Shown: positions 39,491 to 49,400 of the stretch, in pieces
Layout of the letters: each line of letters begins with the position of its first letter
Numbering within the stretch: position 1 is the stretch's first letter
DNA from: Clostridia bacterium
Lineage (GTDB): Bacteria > Bacillota > Clostridia > Oscillospirales > CAG-272
Reading direction: 5' to 3'
NCBI GenBank assembly: GCA_017508195.1
Contig: JAFVZL010000014.1
Location: 1-64,000, forward strand
Length of the DNA stretch: 64,000 nucleotides
Position numbers and translations under genes: made by a program
The notes under the pieces: model-generated
What the model was told of the DNA's origin: nothing
Database searches by the model: none
What the model saw: the letters and a program-made list of their open reading frames with translations, nothing else

Positions 39491-40984
39491 ATGAAGAAAT
39501 TCTTTGCTAAGCTCAAAAGCCTTATCCCGACTAAGCGCAGACTCATACAGCTCTACGCGGCACTTCTTACAAATGCGAATCTTAAGGGCTTCGTCAACGG
39601 AAAGATCTATCAGGGTCCTACGAAGAACGGATGTGTGCCCGGTCTTAACTGCTACTCCTGTCCCGGTGCCTCGGGTGCCTGTCCTCTCGGATCGCTCCAG
39701 AATGCACTTGCGTCGAGCGGAAAGTCCGTTCCATTCTACATTTTCGGAATTATAATGCTCTATGGCATCATTCTCGGAAGAACGATATGCGGCTTCCTCT
39801 GCCCCTTCGGACTTGTTCAGGATCTGCTTTACAAGATCAAAACACCGAAGCTCGGCAAATCCAGATTTACGAAGATACTCTCATACCTTAAGTATGTAAT
39901 TCTCGTGCTACTCGTAGTGGTGTTCCCGCTTATTTATATGCTCCGCGACGTTCCCCTGCCCTCGTTCTGTAAGTATATCTGCCCCGCAGGAACGCTCGGC
40001 GGTGCTATGGGTCTTTTGGCGAACGCCGTTAACGACGGTATGTTCTCTATGCTCGGATCACTCTTCACCTGGAAATTTGCGGTGCTCGTCGTTATCATCG
40101 TTGCGTGTATCTTCATTTACCGAGCCTTCTGCCGTTTCCTTTGCCCTCTTGGCGCTCTCTACGGTCTTTTTAACAGATTTTCATTCTTAGGTATCACCCT
40201 CGAGCGTCCCAAGTGTACCGATTGCGGCAGATGTATTACCGTATGTAAGATGGATATCACCTCTGTCGGTGATATGGAATGTATCAGCTGCGGAGAGTGT
40301 ATCAGCGAATGTCCCACTCAGGCTATCCGCTATAAGGGCGGTAAAATTATTCTTCCCGATAACGAGATCCCCGAGCTTGCCACAGAGGAAGAAAAGGCAG
40401 TCATTACCGAGAAGCGCAAAAAGCGCGTGACTATCCTCAAAATAGTTGCTGCGGTCGTTGCTGTGGCAGTCATTGCAGGCTCTCTGGTCTACTACAACTT
40501 CATTGATGCGCCCGCGCCCGACGTTGGCGTTGAGATAGGTAACGCGTGTCCGACGGATACACTCGACCGTGTCGGTGAGGATGGCACCTTCGACACTGCA
40601 AGACTTCGCGGCAGAGTTACCATTATCAATTTCTGGGGCACCTGGTGTACACCCTGTGTTCAGGAGCTTCCGCACTTCGACGAGGTTGCCGCCGAATATG
40701 ACGGTGAGGTTTCGGTAGTTGCGATACACTCCTCATCGAGCTACGGCATGGGAGAGCCCGAGGATTATATTGCCGAGCATTATCCCGACAGTAAGATGAT
40801 ATTCCTGCGCGACGTGATAGACCCCGACAACCCCTATGCGGATAAATATTATTCCGCGCTCGGCGGTGTATCCACCTATCCTATGACTCTCGTTCTCGAT
40901 GAGTACGGTATAATCGTGGCAAAATACGTCGGCTCGGTCACCTACGACCAGCTCGTTGCCGCCATTGCTGAGGCTCAGCAGTAA
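39491..40984 (+). CDS. Membrane polyferredoxin (NapH-type) fused to a TlpA thioredoxin domain
   Basis: A 497-residue fusion. The N-terminal part is a NapH/YccM-like membrane protein: a cysteine cluster C48/C54/C57/C64 (GLNCYSCPGASGACPLGS), four or five helices, and the paired loops CGFLCPFG (100-107) and CRFLCPLGA (214-222). Two cytoplasmic 4Fe-4S motifs follow: CTDCGRCITVC (242-252) and CISCGECISEC (264-274). Then one helix (about 314-334) and an outward TlpA-like domain (345-497) with active site WGTWCTPC (C386, C389) and cis-Pro in STYPMT. The layout suggests that cytoplasmic electrons from ferredoxin pass through the Fe-S membrane part to keep the extracytoplasmic thiol site reduced. Terminator at 41058-41090. 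Confidence 0.9.
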   Translation: MKKFFAKLKSLIPTKRRLIQLYAALLTNANLKGFVNGKIYQGPTKNGCVPGLNCYSCPGASGACPLGSLQNALASSGKSVPFYIFGIIMLYGIILGRTICGFLCPFGLVQDLLYKIKTPKLGKSRFTKILSYLKYVILVLLVVVFPLIYMLRDVPLPSFCKYICPAGTLGGAMGLLANAVNDGMFSMLGSLFTWKFAVLVVIIVACIFIYRAFCRFLCPLGALYGLFNRFSFLGITLERPKCTDCGRCITVCKMDITSVGDMECISCGECISECPTQAIRYKGGKIILPDNEIPELATEEEKAVITEKRKKRVTILKIVAAVVAVAVIAGSLVYYNFIDAPAPDVGVEIGNACPTDTLDRVGEDGTFDTARLRGRVTIINFWGTWCTPCVQELPHFDEVAAEYDGEVSVVAIHSSSSYGMGEPEDYIAEHYPDSKMIFLRDVIDPDNPYADKYYSALGGVSTYPMTLVLDEYGIIVAKYVGSVTYDQLVAAIAEAQQ

Positions 40985-41057
40985 TTTTTACTAAGCAGGA
41001 TCGCGTGAGCATTTCACTGCGACCAAACGATTCATAAAAACGTTACTCTTTCAGAGT

Positions 41058-41090
41058 AAAAGAGGCAGGACTACGCGTCCTGCCTCTTTT
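41058..41090. terminator. Bidirectional terminator after the polyferredoxin-TlpA gene
   Basis: AAAAGAGGCAGGA (41058-41070) pairs perfectly with TCCTGCCTCTTTT (41078-41090), seven-base loop. Confidence 0.92.
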
Positions 41091-41099
41091 GACTTTCTA

Positions 41100-41133
41100 A
41101 AAAACGGAGCCAACATCTGTCGGCTCCGTTTTT
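41100..41133. terminator. Second bidirectional terminator, serving the convergent lipoprotein
   Basis: AAAAACGGAGCC (41100-41111) pairs with GGCTCCGTTTTT (41122-41133), ten-base loop. For the minus-strand gene ending at 41156 it gives a T-run. Confidence 0.92.
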
Positions 41134-41155
41134 AAATTGCTTATCCGTTTTTCAA

Positions 41156-41779
41156 TTACTTATTTTCAAGAGTTACGGTTATCTCCGTCGCTCCGCCAAG
41201 AGATGTCTTCTCGGGAAGCTCGAATCCCTCGGGAACGGTATTGAACTGCGCCTTAAGCTCACCGGTAATGCTGTTCATGATAACGAACTCTGCAACACCG
41301 TTTTCGTTAGTAACGGAGGGGGTGAAGCAGGTAACGTCGTCGCAAAGCTGAAGAAGAACTCCGGCAACGGGCGCGCCCTCTCCATCGAGAACGGTTACCC
41401 TGTATCGGGGAGCGGTCTCGATCTCAATGGTAACCTTGTTATCGGTAAGATCGAAGTATCCGTCGGGCATGATGTAAGGAGACTGAACACCTACGACCTT
41501 TGCGGAGTAGTTGCCTTCCTTAAGCGAAAAGCTTATTTTACCCGACTCATCGGTGAAATCAGCCTTACCCATAGGAACGGTATCATCAAGATAGAGCTGG
41601 ATCTTAACACTGGGGATAGGATTGTTGTCCTTATCCACAACGGTTACGGTATACGTAACCTTATCATCTCCGCCCTCTTCTTCCTCGTCGGGAGTTGTGC
41701 AGGCAGTAAAGCCGAACGTAAGTACTACCGCAAGAGAAAGAAGGAGAAGAAGCGATACTATCTTCTTAAAGTTTTTCAT
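41156..41779 (-). CDS. Small lipoprotein with two Ig-like regulatory domains
   Basis: A 207-residue lipoprotein, lipobox FTAC (Cys27), then an acidic linker. Two CNA-B/carboxypeptidase-regulatory-like domains follow: about 43-120 (TVTVVDKDNNPIPSVKIQLY ... SGKISFSLKEGNYSAKV) and about 125-205 (VTVLDGEGAPVAGVLLQL ... NGVAEFVIMNSITGELKAQF). The same domain stands at the N-terminus of the three larger lipoproteins nearby, so this gene is a minimal member of the local family. The second ATG is used, since the first lies in GGAGG. It has its own promoter. No enzymatic function seen. Confidence 0.85.
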   Translation of the reverse strand: MKNFKKIVSLLLLLSLAVVLTFGFTACTTPDEEEEGGDDKVTYTVTVVDKDNNPIPSVKIQLYLDDTVPMGKADFTDESGKISFSLKEGNYSAKVVGVQSPYIMPDGYFDLTDNKVTIEIETAPRYRVTVLDGEGAPVAGVLLQLCDDVTCFTPSVTNENGVAEFVIMNSITGELKAQFNTVPEGFELPEKTSLGGATEITVTLENK

Positions 41780-41812
41780 TATTTCCTCCATAATTATGTA
41801 TTTTACTCAACT

Positions 41813-41841
41813 ATTATACCACCTAACAGGTAAAATTTCAA
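41813..41841 (-). promoter_or_regulatory. Promoter of the 207-residue lipoprotein gene
   Basis: Minus-strand TTGAAA (41836-41841), 17-base spacer, TATAAT (41813-41818). Confidence 0.82.
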
Positions 41842-41866
41842 GAGTAAAGCTATACGTCAAAAAAGA

Positions 41867-43186
41867 TTATTCGCTTATATAACAGCAAGCAAAGAGATGC
41901 GCATACTCCTCGACGATTTTCGTAGCCTTGTCACCAAACAGGTTCGTCGGGCTGCCAACCTTGTACCATCCCCACGCATCGCCTATCGTTTTTATAGCGT
42001 CGATAAGATCGTCGTTGAGAGGATACAGGCCGTATGCAGCATCGGATGCCGCAACGTATTTTGAGAGCAGGTTCGTGTAGTCGCGTTTTTCCTTAAGCTT
42101 ATCGCCCTCGTAGACGTAGATACCGAAGTGTGCGGTCTCCATCATCTCGCTAAAGGATGCGATATATTCGGATGCACTTGCAAGTCTTACAAGAACGACA
42201 GGACCGTCTGCATCACCTAAATGATAGCATTTATCATCAGAATTGTAAACAATAGTTATATTTTCGTCAGTTAAATCAAGATTTGTAAGAGGAATCACAG
42301 GCTTTGTCGATCCGGCATCCTCGGCATCGGGATCCCAATTTTCCGTTCCCGGGAGAACGTACTTTGTGGGAGTGCCGGTAATCTTGACGTCAGACCAAGG
42401 CATCTCCTCCTTGCTCATCTCGAGCTCCTCGTCATAGCCTATAACGATGTTGGCGGTACATTCTGATTCAACGTCAACCGCAAACACGTACCTCGTGGAG
42501 GAGAAATAATCCTCACCAATATTAAAGCTTCTTATGAGGAATACGAGCCCCTCCTCAGTCCTGTAAACATCGCCCTCGCCCTCATTCAGTGCAACGTCAG
42601 CCGACTGAACGAAGTGAGGAGAGCCGTAATAACCGATTGTCGACTCTACGGGAGTGTCAGCCTCGACGGTGTATTTTCCGCGAAGCTCGGGGTAGAAGAT
42701 AAAGTAGTTTCTGCCGGGCGATAACTTGACACGGTACCCGCCCTTCGGCATCACTATCGCATTCACACCGTTATCGAGGTGGGAAGGATAAACTGTTTCG
42801 GTAGGAAGATTATCCGTGCTGGTGTAAAGCGCAACGGTTATCTCCTCGCGCTCGGGAGAAAGAACGGCAGCCTCGGTATCATAATCGTATACCGTACCGA
42901 GGGGATCTACTATTTCAACTGTGTAGCTTCCGTCCGGAATTCCCTCCTCAGAGGATGATGCAACACCGTTCTTGTCGGTCATCTTCATCTCAATAAATTC
43001 GTCATCAAGGAAAATGTTTACTATAATTCCCGACATCGGATTACCGAAGCTGTCGGTTACGTTTACTTTATACTTTATCACTCCGTCATCGGGCTCGACG
43101 GGGTCAACGCAGGACGTCAGCGCCGTGAGCGATGCGAGGAGCATCACTGCTGCAAGGAGCAGTGCAATCAATCTTTTTATTCTCAT
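41867..43186 (-). CDS. Lipoprotein, paralogue of the cysteine-rich operon lipoprotein
   Basis: A 439-residue lipoprotein, lipobox LTSC (Cys26). Domains: Ig-like regulatory domain (about 35-125, VNVTDSFGNPMSGIIVNIFL ... DGSYTVEIV), PPC-like sandwich (about 140-255, NYFIFYPELRGKYTVEA) and a C-terminal domain with CYHLGDADGPVVLVRLAS, ending HLFACCYISE. The layout and end match the lipoproteins at 28747-30285 and 43270-46155, but the nine-cysteine insert of the former and the TlpA domain of the latter are absent. GGAGATAAT precedes the ATG. It follows the TlpA lipoprotein by 83 bases that include a hairpin. Confidence 0.82.
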   Translation of the reverse strand: MRIKRLIALLLAAVMLLASLTALTSCVDPVEPDDGVIKYKVNVTDSFGNPMSGIIVNIFLDDEFIEMKMTDKNGVASSSEEGIPDGSYTVEIVDPLGTVYDYDTEAAVLSPEREEITVALYTSTDNLPTETVYPSHLDNGVNAIVMPKGGYRVKLSPGRNYFIFYPELRGKYTVEADTPVESTIGYYGSPHFVQSADVALNEGEGDVYRTEEGLVFLIRSFNIGEDYFSSTRYVFAVDVESECTANIVIGYDEELEMSKEEMPWSDVKITGTPTKYVLPGTENWDPDAEDAGSTKPVIPLTNLDLTDENITIVYNSDDKCYHLGDADGPVVLVRLASASEYIASFSEMMETAHFGIYVYEGDKLKEKRDYTNLLSKYVAASDAAYGLYPLNDDLIDAIKTIGDAWGWYKVGSPTNLFGDKATKIVEEYAHLFACCYISE

Positions 43187-43218
43187 ATTATCTCCATTAT
43201 TCCGTGTAGGAAAGAAAG

Positions 43219-43242
43219 GTGGGGACGCTTAAACGCCCCCAC
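43219..43242 (-). terminator. Hairpin between the TlpA lipoprotein and its paralogue (weak terminator or attenuator)
   Basis: Minus-strand GTGGGGGCG pairs with CGTCCCCAC, six-base loop, followed by CTTTCTTTCC. The stem is strong but the T-run is broken, so partial read-through into the 439-residue gene is likely. Confidence 0.5.
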
Positions 43243-43269
43243 GCAATCGGGCATTTTACTGCCTTTTTA

Positions 43270-46155
43270 TCAGAAATCGGATATGAACTTCCAGCCCGCC
43301 TCGAGGCTCTCGTAGTAGTAGCAAAGCTTTACCCAGGAGTTTTCTACACCCTCGAAGGTGTACTTATCCATAAGCTTCTGAAGAAGGGTTGCCAGCTCTT
43401 TGTTAACCTTAACGCATCCGTAGAGATCGGAGGGTGCGGGCTCACCGTTGATAACGGTCTTATCGTCGATGATCATATCTGCATATTTCTGTGCCGTTGC
43501 GGTCTCATCCGTACCCCTTCCGCTGTACTTGCCGTTTTTAACGTCTGCAAGCTTATAGAAGGCGTAATTAGCATCGTACTCCTCACCCCAGAGAGCGCGG
43601 AGCTCGGCATCGGTGTACTCGGAGAGATAGATCTTGGCAAGGTGATCGTTCTCACTCATCGCGAAGTTGAACGCCTCTGCCGTGATCATATCCTTAAGGT
43701 TTTTGCTGAAAATACTGGTGATCATGGTGAAGTCTGCATAAATTACGGAGTCACCGTGAGTACCGTCGGGAAGAATGTTCTTGTAGCAATCGTTCGCCTC
43801 GTCATACCAGACCTTAACGCCGCCGGGAATAAGCGTTTCGGTTATATTTCCGTTCTCGTCGATAAGATAGGTGAAGGGAGCTCCGGGAGATACCGCACGG
43901 AAATGCTCATAGCTCTCTCCAAGATATTCAATCTTGAATGCGAAGCTGTCGAAGTTATAGAGATCGTAGTACGCGATATCAATGTAGTAGGTCGTGCCCG
44001 CCTCAAAGTAAGCGTACATATACACGTTGTTTGAGTCGTCGAGTATTCTCTCGTTGATCGAGTACTGATAGTAAAGAGAACCATTCTTGAGGAATATCCA
44101 GCCGTTAAGCGACTTGTTAATATCCGTATTGTTCTTATCCGCGTTGGAAGCGATGAAATAAGCACCGGACTTCTCGGGAGTAAAGGCATACCAGAGACCT
44201 CTGGGCATAAGTACGCGGTCGTAGGTGACCTTGTTGGGGAAGTAATCCTCGGGATCGGATTCGGTATTCACGATAGTAGGATATGCAGAGTGAGGAGCAA
44301 GACCGATTATCGGATCCTCAAGCTGCTCACCGTCGGTAAAGTACGCATCGTAGTAAAGGCAGAACTGAAGCCACTGGTTAGGGTTACCTGCTTCGATGCC
44401 GGCAGCCTCTGCGATCATCTCAAGATAACCCCTGAGAGTCTCGTCAACGGTGCAGACACCGCCGATCTTTGCATTTGATGCATAGTTACAGTATTTAACC
44501 ATAGGATCGTAGAGCTTTGCGATCTCACCGAATCCGCCCGCGGCAGTCTCGCCCGCCTGGTACGCACTGTAAATAATACTATACATTGAGTCGTTCGACG
44601 AGAAGGGCGTTACACCCATGAGATTTGCAAGAAGGAGGGGACCCGTGTCAGATCCTACGTGATAATAACCGTCAGCACCGAGCACAACAGTCTCGTAGGA
44701 CTGATAGCCGAGGCCGTTCGGATTCGGCTTAGTCGCCGCCCAACGGGGTATGTAGGTCTTAACGTCGACGTCATCCTTGCCGACCTTGCGCATATTCGTG
44801 ATATACACAGCATCGTCACCTACGTCCTTGGAATCGTCCTTAAGGTAAATAAGAGTTAACTTATATGCCTTAGTTTCCTTTGCAACGTAAGCACAAAGCG
44901 ATTCCCATTCCTCGCTCTCGCCCGAAAGAGTGTTGATGCTCACACCGTCCACGAGGACGTAAAGCATATCCGCACCGAGCTCGGTAGAAAGGAAGTAATC
45001 GAACATGAGCGCCTCGCCTGCCAGAAGCTCGACATCCATGTGAATTGTTGCAAATGCGTTATCCATCTCCTTTATGGGAGTAGTAATTACGGTCTTACCG
45101 TCCTTCTCGCCTACGATAAAGGGCCAGGAGTATTCTGCGTCGTTCGAGCCCGACTCGGGATAGTAGGTCGCTCCGAGGCTCTCGTTCTCAATTGCCGAAG
45201 CGATCTCGTCGGAGGGTGCCTGAGTTATATCGGGCTTAGCCTGAGGAGCAAGATCCTCGTAGCTCGTAAGAAGCTTCTGCTGATAATCAACGGCAGTAAA
45301 GTGATTGAATATAGCGTTGAAATACTTTGCACCGGTGATAGCACCGTTAACGATAAGGCAGACCGCACCGTAACGGTCAATCATAACCGAGGTGGGGAAT
45401 GCCGAAACGCCAAAGGCGTTACCTATACCGGCGTTATCCTTTGCCACGTCGAAGCTGAGAGGATTCTGTGCCAAGAACATTTTTATCATCTCTTCGCTCT
45501 CAGTCGGGAGCGGGTCGAGCGCAACCACTGCGATATCCTCGGAATAGGTGTTGTAAGCGGCATCTAGATAGGGGAACTCCTCTATGCACCAGGAGCAGGT
45601 GGTGTACCAGAAGTTGAGCATAACCGCCTTCTTGGTCTTGAGAAGCTCGGAGAGAGTTACCGTCTCACCGTCTACCGTCCTTACGGTAAAGTCGCGCATA
45701 ATGCTGCCGAGCTCGTATCTCACACCGCTGAGCGAGGGGTTGTCTATAACCTTGGATGTAAGGGTGATAGCGCAGGATGTGCCCGTAAAGCTGTAGTAAT
45801 CAGCGATAGCGTATCCCTCGGGAGCACCGCTGAGCATTACCGCATAGCCATCCTTCTGCTTGAGCGATACGGTAGCAATTCCGCTTGCATCCGTCTTGGC
45901 GTAGCCCTCGAGATCGTCGAGAGTGCTGTCAGCAAAGACGGTGACGACCACGTCCTTAAGCGGCATACCGCCTGCGGTCTTGACGCTTACGGTGTAATTG
46001 ATTTTTTGACCGGGTGTAGGGTCCGGTCCGGGTCCGTTGCCGGGACCTTCTCCGGGATCATCAGGTGTCACACATGAAGTCAGCGTTCCCATCATAGCAC
46101 CGAGCAACAGAGCAAATGCCAGAAGCAGGGCTATGAATCTGTTCGTTTTTTTCAT
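43270..46155 (-). CDS. Large lipoprotein with a TlpA thioredoxin domain
   Basis: A 961-residue lipoprotein, lipobox LTSC (Cys28), followed by a Gly/Pro linker. An Ig-like regulatory domain (about 53-135) is followed by a TlpA/ResA-type domain (about 145-290) with active site TTCSWC (C187, C190) and cis-Pro in SAFPTS. The rest (about 300-961) is large and beta-rich, containing YHVGSDTGPLLLANLMGVTP, a PPC-like module (LWYAFTPEKSGAYFIAS) and a final segment ending VKLCYYYESLEAGWKFI. The last two segments are those of the local lipoprotein family. The start is ATG 46155 after AAGGAGAATT; an in-frame codon 45 bases earlier would put non-signal sequence first. Possible extracytoplasmic thiol reductase acting on, or reduced by, the TlpA fusion at 39491-40984. 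Confidence 0.87.
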   Translation of the reverse strand: MKKTNRFIALLLAFALLLGAMMGTLTSCVTPDDPGEGPGNGPGPDPTPGQKINYTVSVKTAGGMPLKDVVVTVFADSTLDDLEGYAKTDASGIATVSLKQKDGYAVMLSGAPEGYAIADYYSFTGTSCAITLTSKVIDNPSLSGVRYELGSIMRDFTVRTVDGETVTLSELLKTKKAVMLNFWYTTCSWCIEEFPYLDAAYNTYSEDIAVVALDPLPTESEEMIKMFLAQNPLSFDVAKDNAGIGNAFGVSAFPTSVMIDRYGAVCLIVNGAITGAKYFNAIFNHFTAVDYQQKLLTSYEDLAPQAKPDITQAPSDEIASAIENESLGATYYPESGSNDAEYSWPFIVGEKDGKTVITTPIKEMDNAFATIHMDVELLAGEALMFDYFLSTELGADMLYVLVDGVSINTLSGESEEWESLCAYVAKETKAYKLTLIYLKDDSKDVGDDAVYITNMRKVGKDDVDVKTYIPRWAATKPNPNGLGYQSYETVVLGADGYYHVGSDTGPLLLANLMGVTPFSSNDSMYSIIYSAYQAGETAAGGFGEIAKLYDPMVKYCNYASNAKIGGVCTVDETLRGYLEMIAEAAGIEAGNPNQWLQFCLYYDAYFTDGEQLEDPIIGLAPHSAYPTIVNTESDPEDYFPNKVTYDRVLMPRGLWYAFTPEKSGAYFIASNADKNNTDINKSLNGWIFLKNGSLYYQYSINERILDDSNNVYMYAYFEAGTTYYIDIAYYDLYNFDSFAFKIEYLGESYEHFRAVSPGAPFTYLIDENGNITETLIPGGVKVWYDEANDCYKNILPDGTHGDSVIYADFTMITSIFSKNLKDMITAEAFNFAMSENDHLAKIYLSEYTDAELRALWGEEYDANYAFYKLADVKNGKYSGRGTDETATAQKYADMIIDDKTVINGEPAPSDLYGCVKVNKELATLLQKLMDKYTFEGVENSWVKLCYYYESLEAGWKFISDF

Positions 46156-46221
46156 ATAATTCTCCTTGTCGCACCCCTCGGGATAAGCCTCGGGGAGCAA
46201 AATTTATATTTTCGCTTTTTT

Positions 46222-46250
46222 ATCATATCATATATCAAGAAAAAAAGCAA
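46222..46250 (-). promoter_or_regulatory. Promoter of the TlpA lipoprotein gene
   Basis: Minus-strand TTGCTT (46245-46250), 17-base spacer, TATGAT (46222-46227), in an AT-rich divergent spacer. Confidence 0.6.
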
Positions 46251-46305
46251 TAGATAAATTAAAAATACTTTAATTAAATAAAGTGAAAAAATGCGACAAA
46301 AAGGG

Positions 46306-46334
46306 TTGATTTCTTCCTTATATTGATTTATAAT
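46306..46334 (+). promoter_or_regulatory. Promoter of the subtilase-opp operon
   Basis: TTGATT (46306-46311), 17-base spacer, TATAAT (46329-46334). Leader of about 75 bases; no other promoter or terminator is visible until 62802. Confidence 0.82.
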
Positions 46335-46417
46335 ATATATTACGCGAATTATTTTACGTCACTTTAGCACTGTGATGCGCGAAAATGTGCGCGATATACT
46401 AGAAAGGCCAGGAAATA

Positions 46418-49400
46418 ATGAGAAAACAAACCAAAAGAAATGTGCCGTTGTTTATCACGACGATGATCCTACTTGTGTCGATACTGACAACAATGTTCGC
46501 ATCGGTCCTGACGAACGCGGCGGGTGCGGATCTCGGATCGGCACCCTTCATTGACCTCTTCGACGGAAATCTAAAATTTGACCAGAGTCAGTTCTACGAC
46601 GGTACGGTGATCCACAAGCTCCCCGACACCGTAAAGGACACTGACGAGATCTCGCTTATCATCAGACTTGATAACGAGTCGCTTCTCGACGTTCACACCG
46701 AGAAGTACTCTACCCAGGAGTTCAGCGAGTTCTATCTCACCGACGAGGCTGCCGCTATCAGAAAGCAGATAGCCGACGACTCCGAGTCCTTACGCAAGAA
46801 GCTTATGGCGAAGGATATCGACTTCACGACCGGTGAGAGCTATGCTACCCTCTTTGGCGGCTTTGAGATCACCATCAAGGCGGCTGACTTCCTCGACGTA
46901 TGCAAAACGGTAGGCAATGATGCCAACGTCATCGTCGGCGACGTTTACGAGGTAGAGGAAACCAAGCTCGTTGAGAACAAGGTAAACGCGTTCGAGACGG
47001 GTATATTCGATACCACGGGCTTCGATTATGACGGAACCGGAATGGTAGTTGCGGTACTCGATACGGGTACAGACTACTATCACAGCGCGTTCTCGATGGA
47101 CAACTTCACGGCTCCCGAGAATAAGTGGGGCCTGACCTTTGACGACGTCAAAAACAAGCTCGCTGAAAAGGACTTTGCAGCCGAGGGCTTCAACCCCGGT
47201 CTGACCGCCTCAGACGTATACATCAGCGGTAAGCTTCCTTACGGATATGACTACGCGGACAAGGACTCCGACGTATTCCCGATCAACAGCCACCACGGTA
47301 CTCACGTTGCAGGCATTATCGCGGGTAAGGACGATACCATCACGGGTGTTGCTCCCAACGCGCAGATCGTAACGATGAAGATCTTCTCGGATATCCAGCT
47401 CAGCGCACGTACCTCATGGATACTTGCGGCTCTCGAGGATACCTTCCTTCTCGGCGTTGACGTTATCAACATGTCTATAGGTACGGCGTGCGGATACAGC
47501 CGTGAGACCGATAAGGAGCAGATCTCGGGTGTGTACGATAAGATCCGCGATGCGGGCATCAGCATGGTAGTTGCGGCATCGAACAGCTTCAACTCCGCAT
47601 ACTCATCCGAAAAGAACGGTAACCTTCCTCTTACCACCAACCCCGACAGCGCGACCGTCGGCTCTCCTTCTACTTATAAAGGAGCTATGTCGGTAGCATC
47701 CATCGAGGGTGTCAAGACCTCTTACATACTCTTTGGCGATACCATCATCTACTTTGAGGAGTCCACCGACAGAGTTGCAGAGGAAAAGAACTTCGTTAAG
47801 GAGCTTCTCGGAGATAAGAAGGAGCTCGAGATCGAGTACGTTCTCATTCCCGGCTCGGGTATCGCAGCAGACTACTCGGGCATAGATATCGAGGGCAAGG
47901 TGGCTCTCATCAAGCGTGGCTCCAACACCTTCGAGGAAAAGGCTAACACCGCCGAGAAGATGGGCGCCGCAGCCTGCATCATTTACAACAACGTATCCGG
48001 TGACATCAAGATGAACGTCGGCGAGACGACCATCGCCGTCTGCTCGATCTCCCAGAACGACGGTGAGCTTCTTGCAAAGAGCGGAACCGGCAAGATCAAG
48101 ATCAGCTCAGCTCAGGCGGCAGGTCCCTTTATGTCGGACTTCTCCTCCTGGGGTCCCACCCCTGACCTCGGCATCAAGCCCGAGATCACAGCGCACGGTG
48201 GTTCGATCCTCTCCGCAGTCCCCGGCCAGGATTACGACAGACTTTCGGGCACCTCAATGGCAACTCCCAACATCTCGGGTGTTACAGCTCTTCTCCGTCA
48301 GTACGTTATGGAGAACTTCCCCGAAAGCGTTACAAAGAATCCCACAGAGGTAACGGCAGTTATCAACAGACTTATGATGTCCACGGCGGATATCATCTAC
48401 GGTAAGAACGGTAACCCTTACGCTATCAGAAAGCAGGGTGCGGGCCTTGCCAACCTTGTAAACTGTGCGAACACTACGGCATACATACTCACATACGACA
48501 GATACGACAACTCGGTTATGGATAAGTCCAAGATCGAGCTCGGCGACGACCCCACGAAATCGGGTGTCTATAAGCTCGTCTTCACTATCGATAACTTCGG
48601 CAAGACTGCTCTTACCTACAACGTTGACGCACTCGTTATGACCGAGGGCGTGAGCGAGACGAAGACAAACCAGGGTGACACCACCGTCACTGAGACCGCA
48701 GTTATGCTCGATGCAGGCGTCAGCATCACGTCCGTAAACGGCGGTACCCAGAACGGCTCGAAGGTCACTGTCAACGCAGGCTCCAAGGCAACCGTTACCG
48801 TCACCATTACTCTTACCGACGGTGACAAGAAGTATCTCGACGAGTCCTTCAAGAACGGTATGTACGTCGAAGGCTTCGTCACCCTTGATGCAGAGGGAGA
48901 TACCGTTGACCTAAACGTTCCCTACCTCGCGTTCTACGGTGACTGGACCGTTGCTCCCCTCTTCGACCTTGACTACTACGCAACCAACAAGGACGAGCTC
49001 GACGACGGTATAGACCTCTTTGATAAGACTCTTGCCGATGCGTTCGCAACAAGGCCCATCGGCGGCACCTACGATGACTATGTTTCCTACCTCGGCTCCT
49101 ACTACTACGAGCAGAAGCCCGGCAGCAACAAGATCGCAGCGGACAGAAAGTACATCTCTCTCACAAACCAAGAGATGGGTGTCAACGAGCTTAAGTACGT
49201 ATGGGCAGGTATGCTCAGGAACGCCGACCGCGTCGAGGTAACGATAGTTGACGACGCTACGGGCGAGATAGTCTTTGAAACGGTTGACAACGATATCAGA
49301 AAATCCTACGGAGACGGCGGTCCTATCAGACCCTCCAACATAGATATCGGCTTCAGCGCGATAGACGAAAACCTTAAAAACAACTCAAAATACACGGTAA

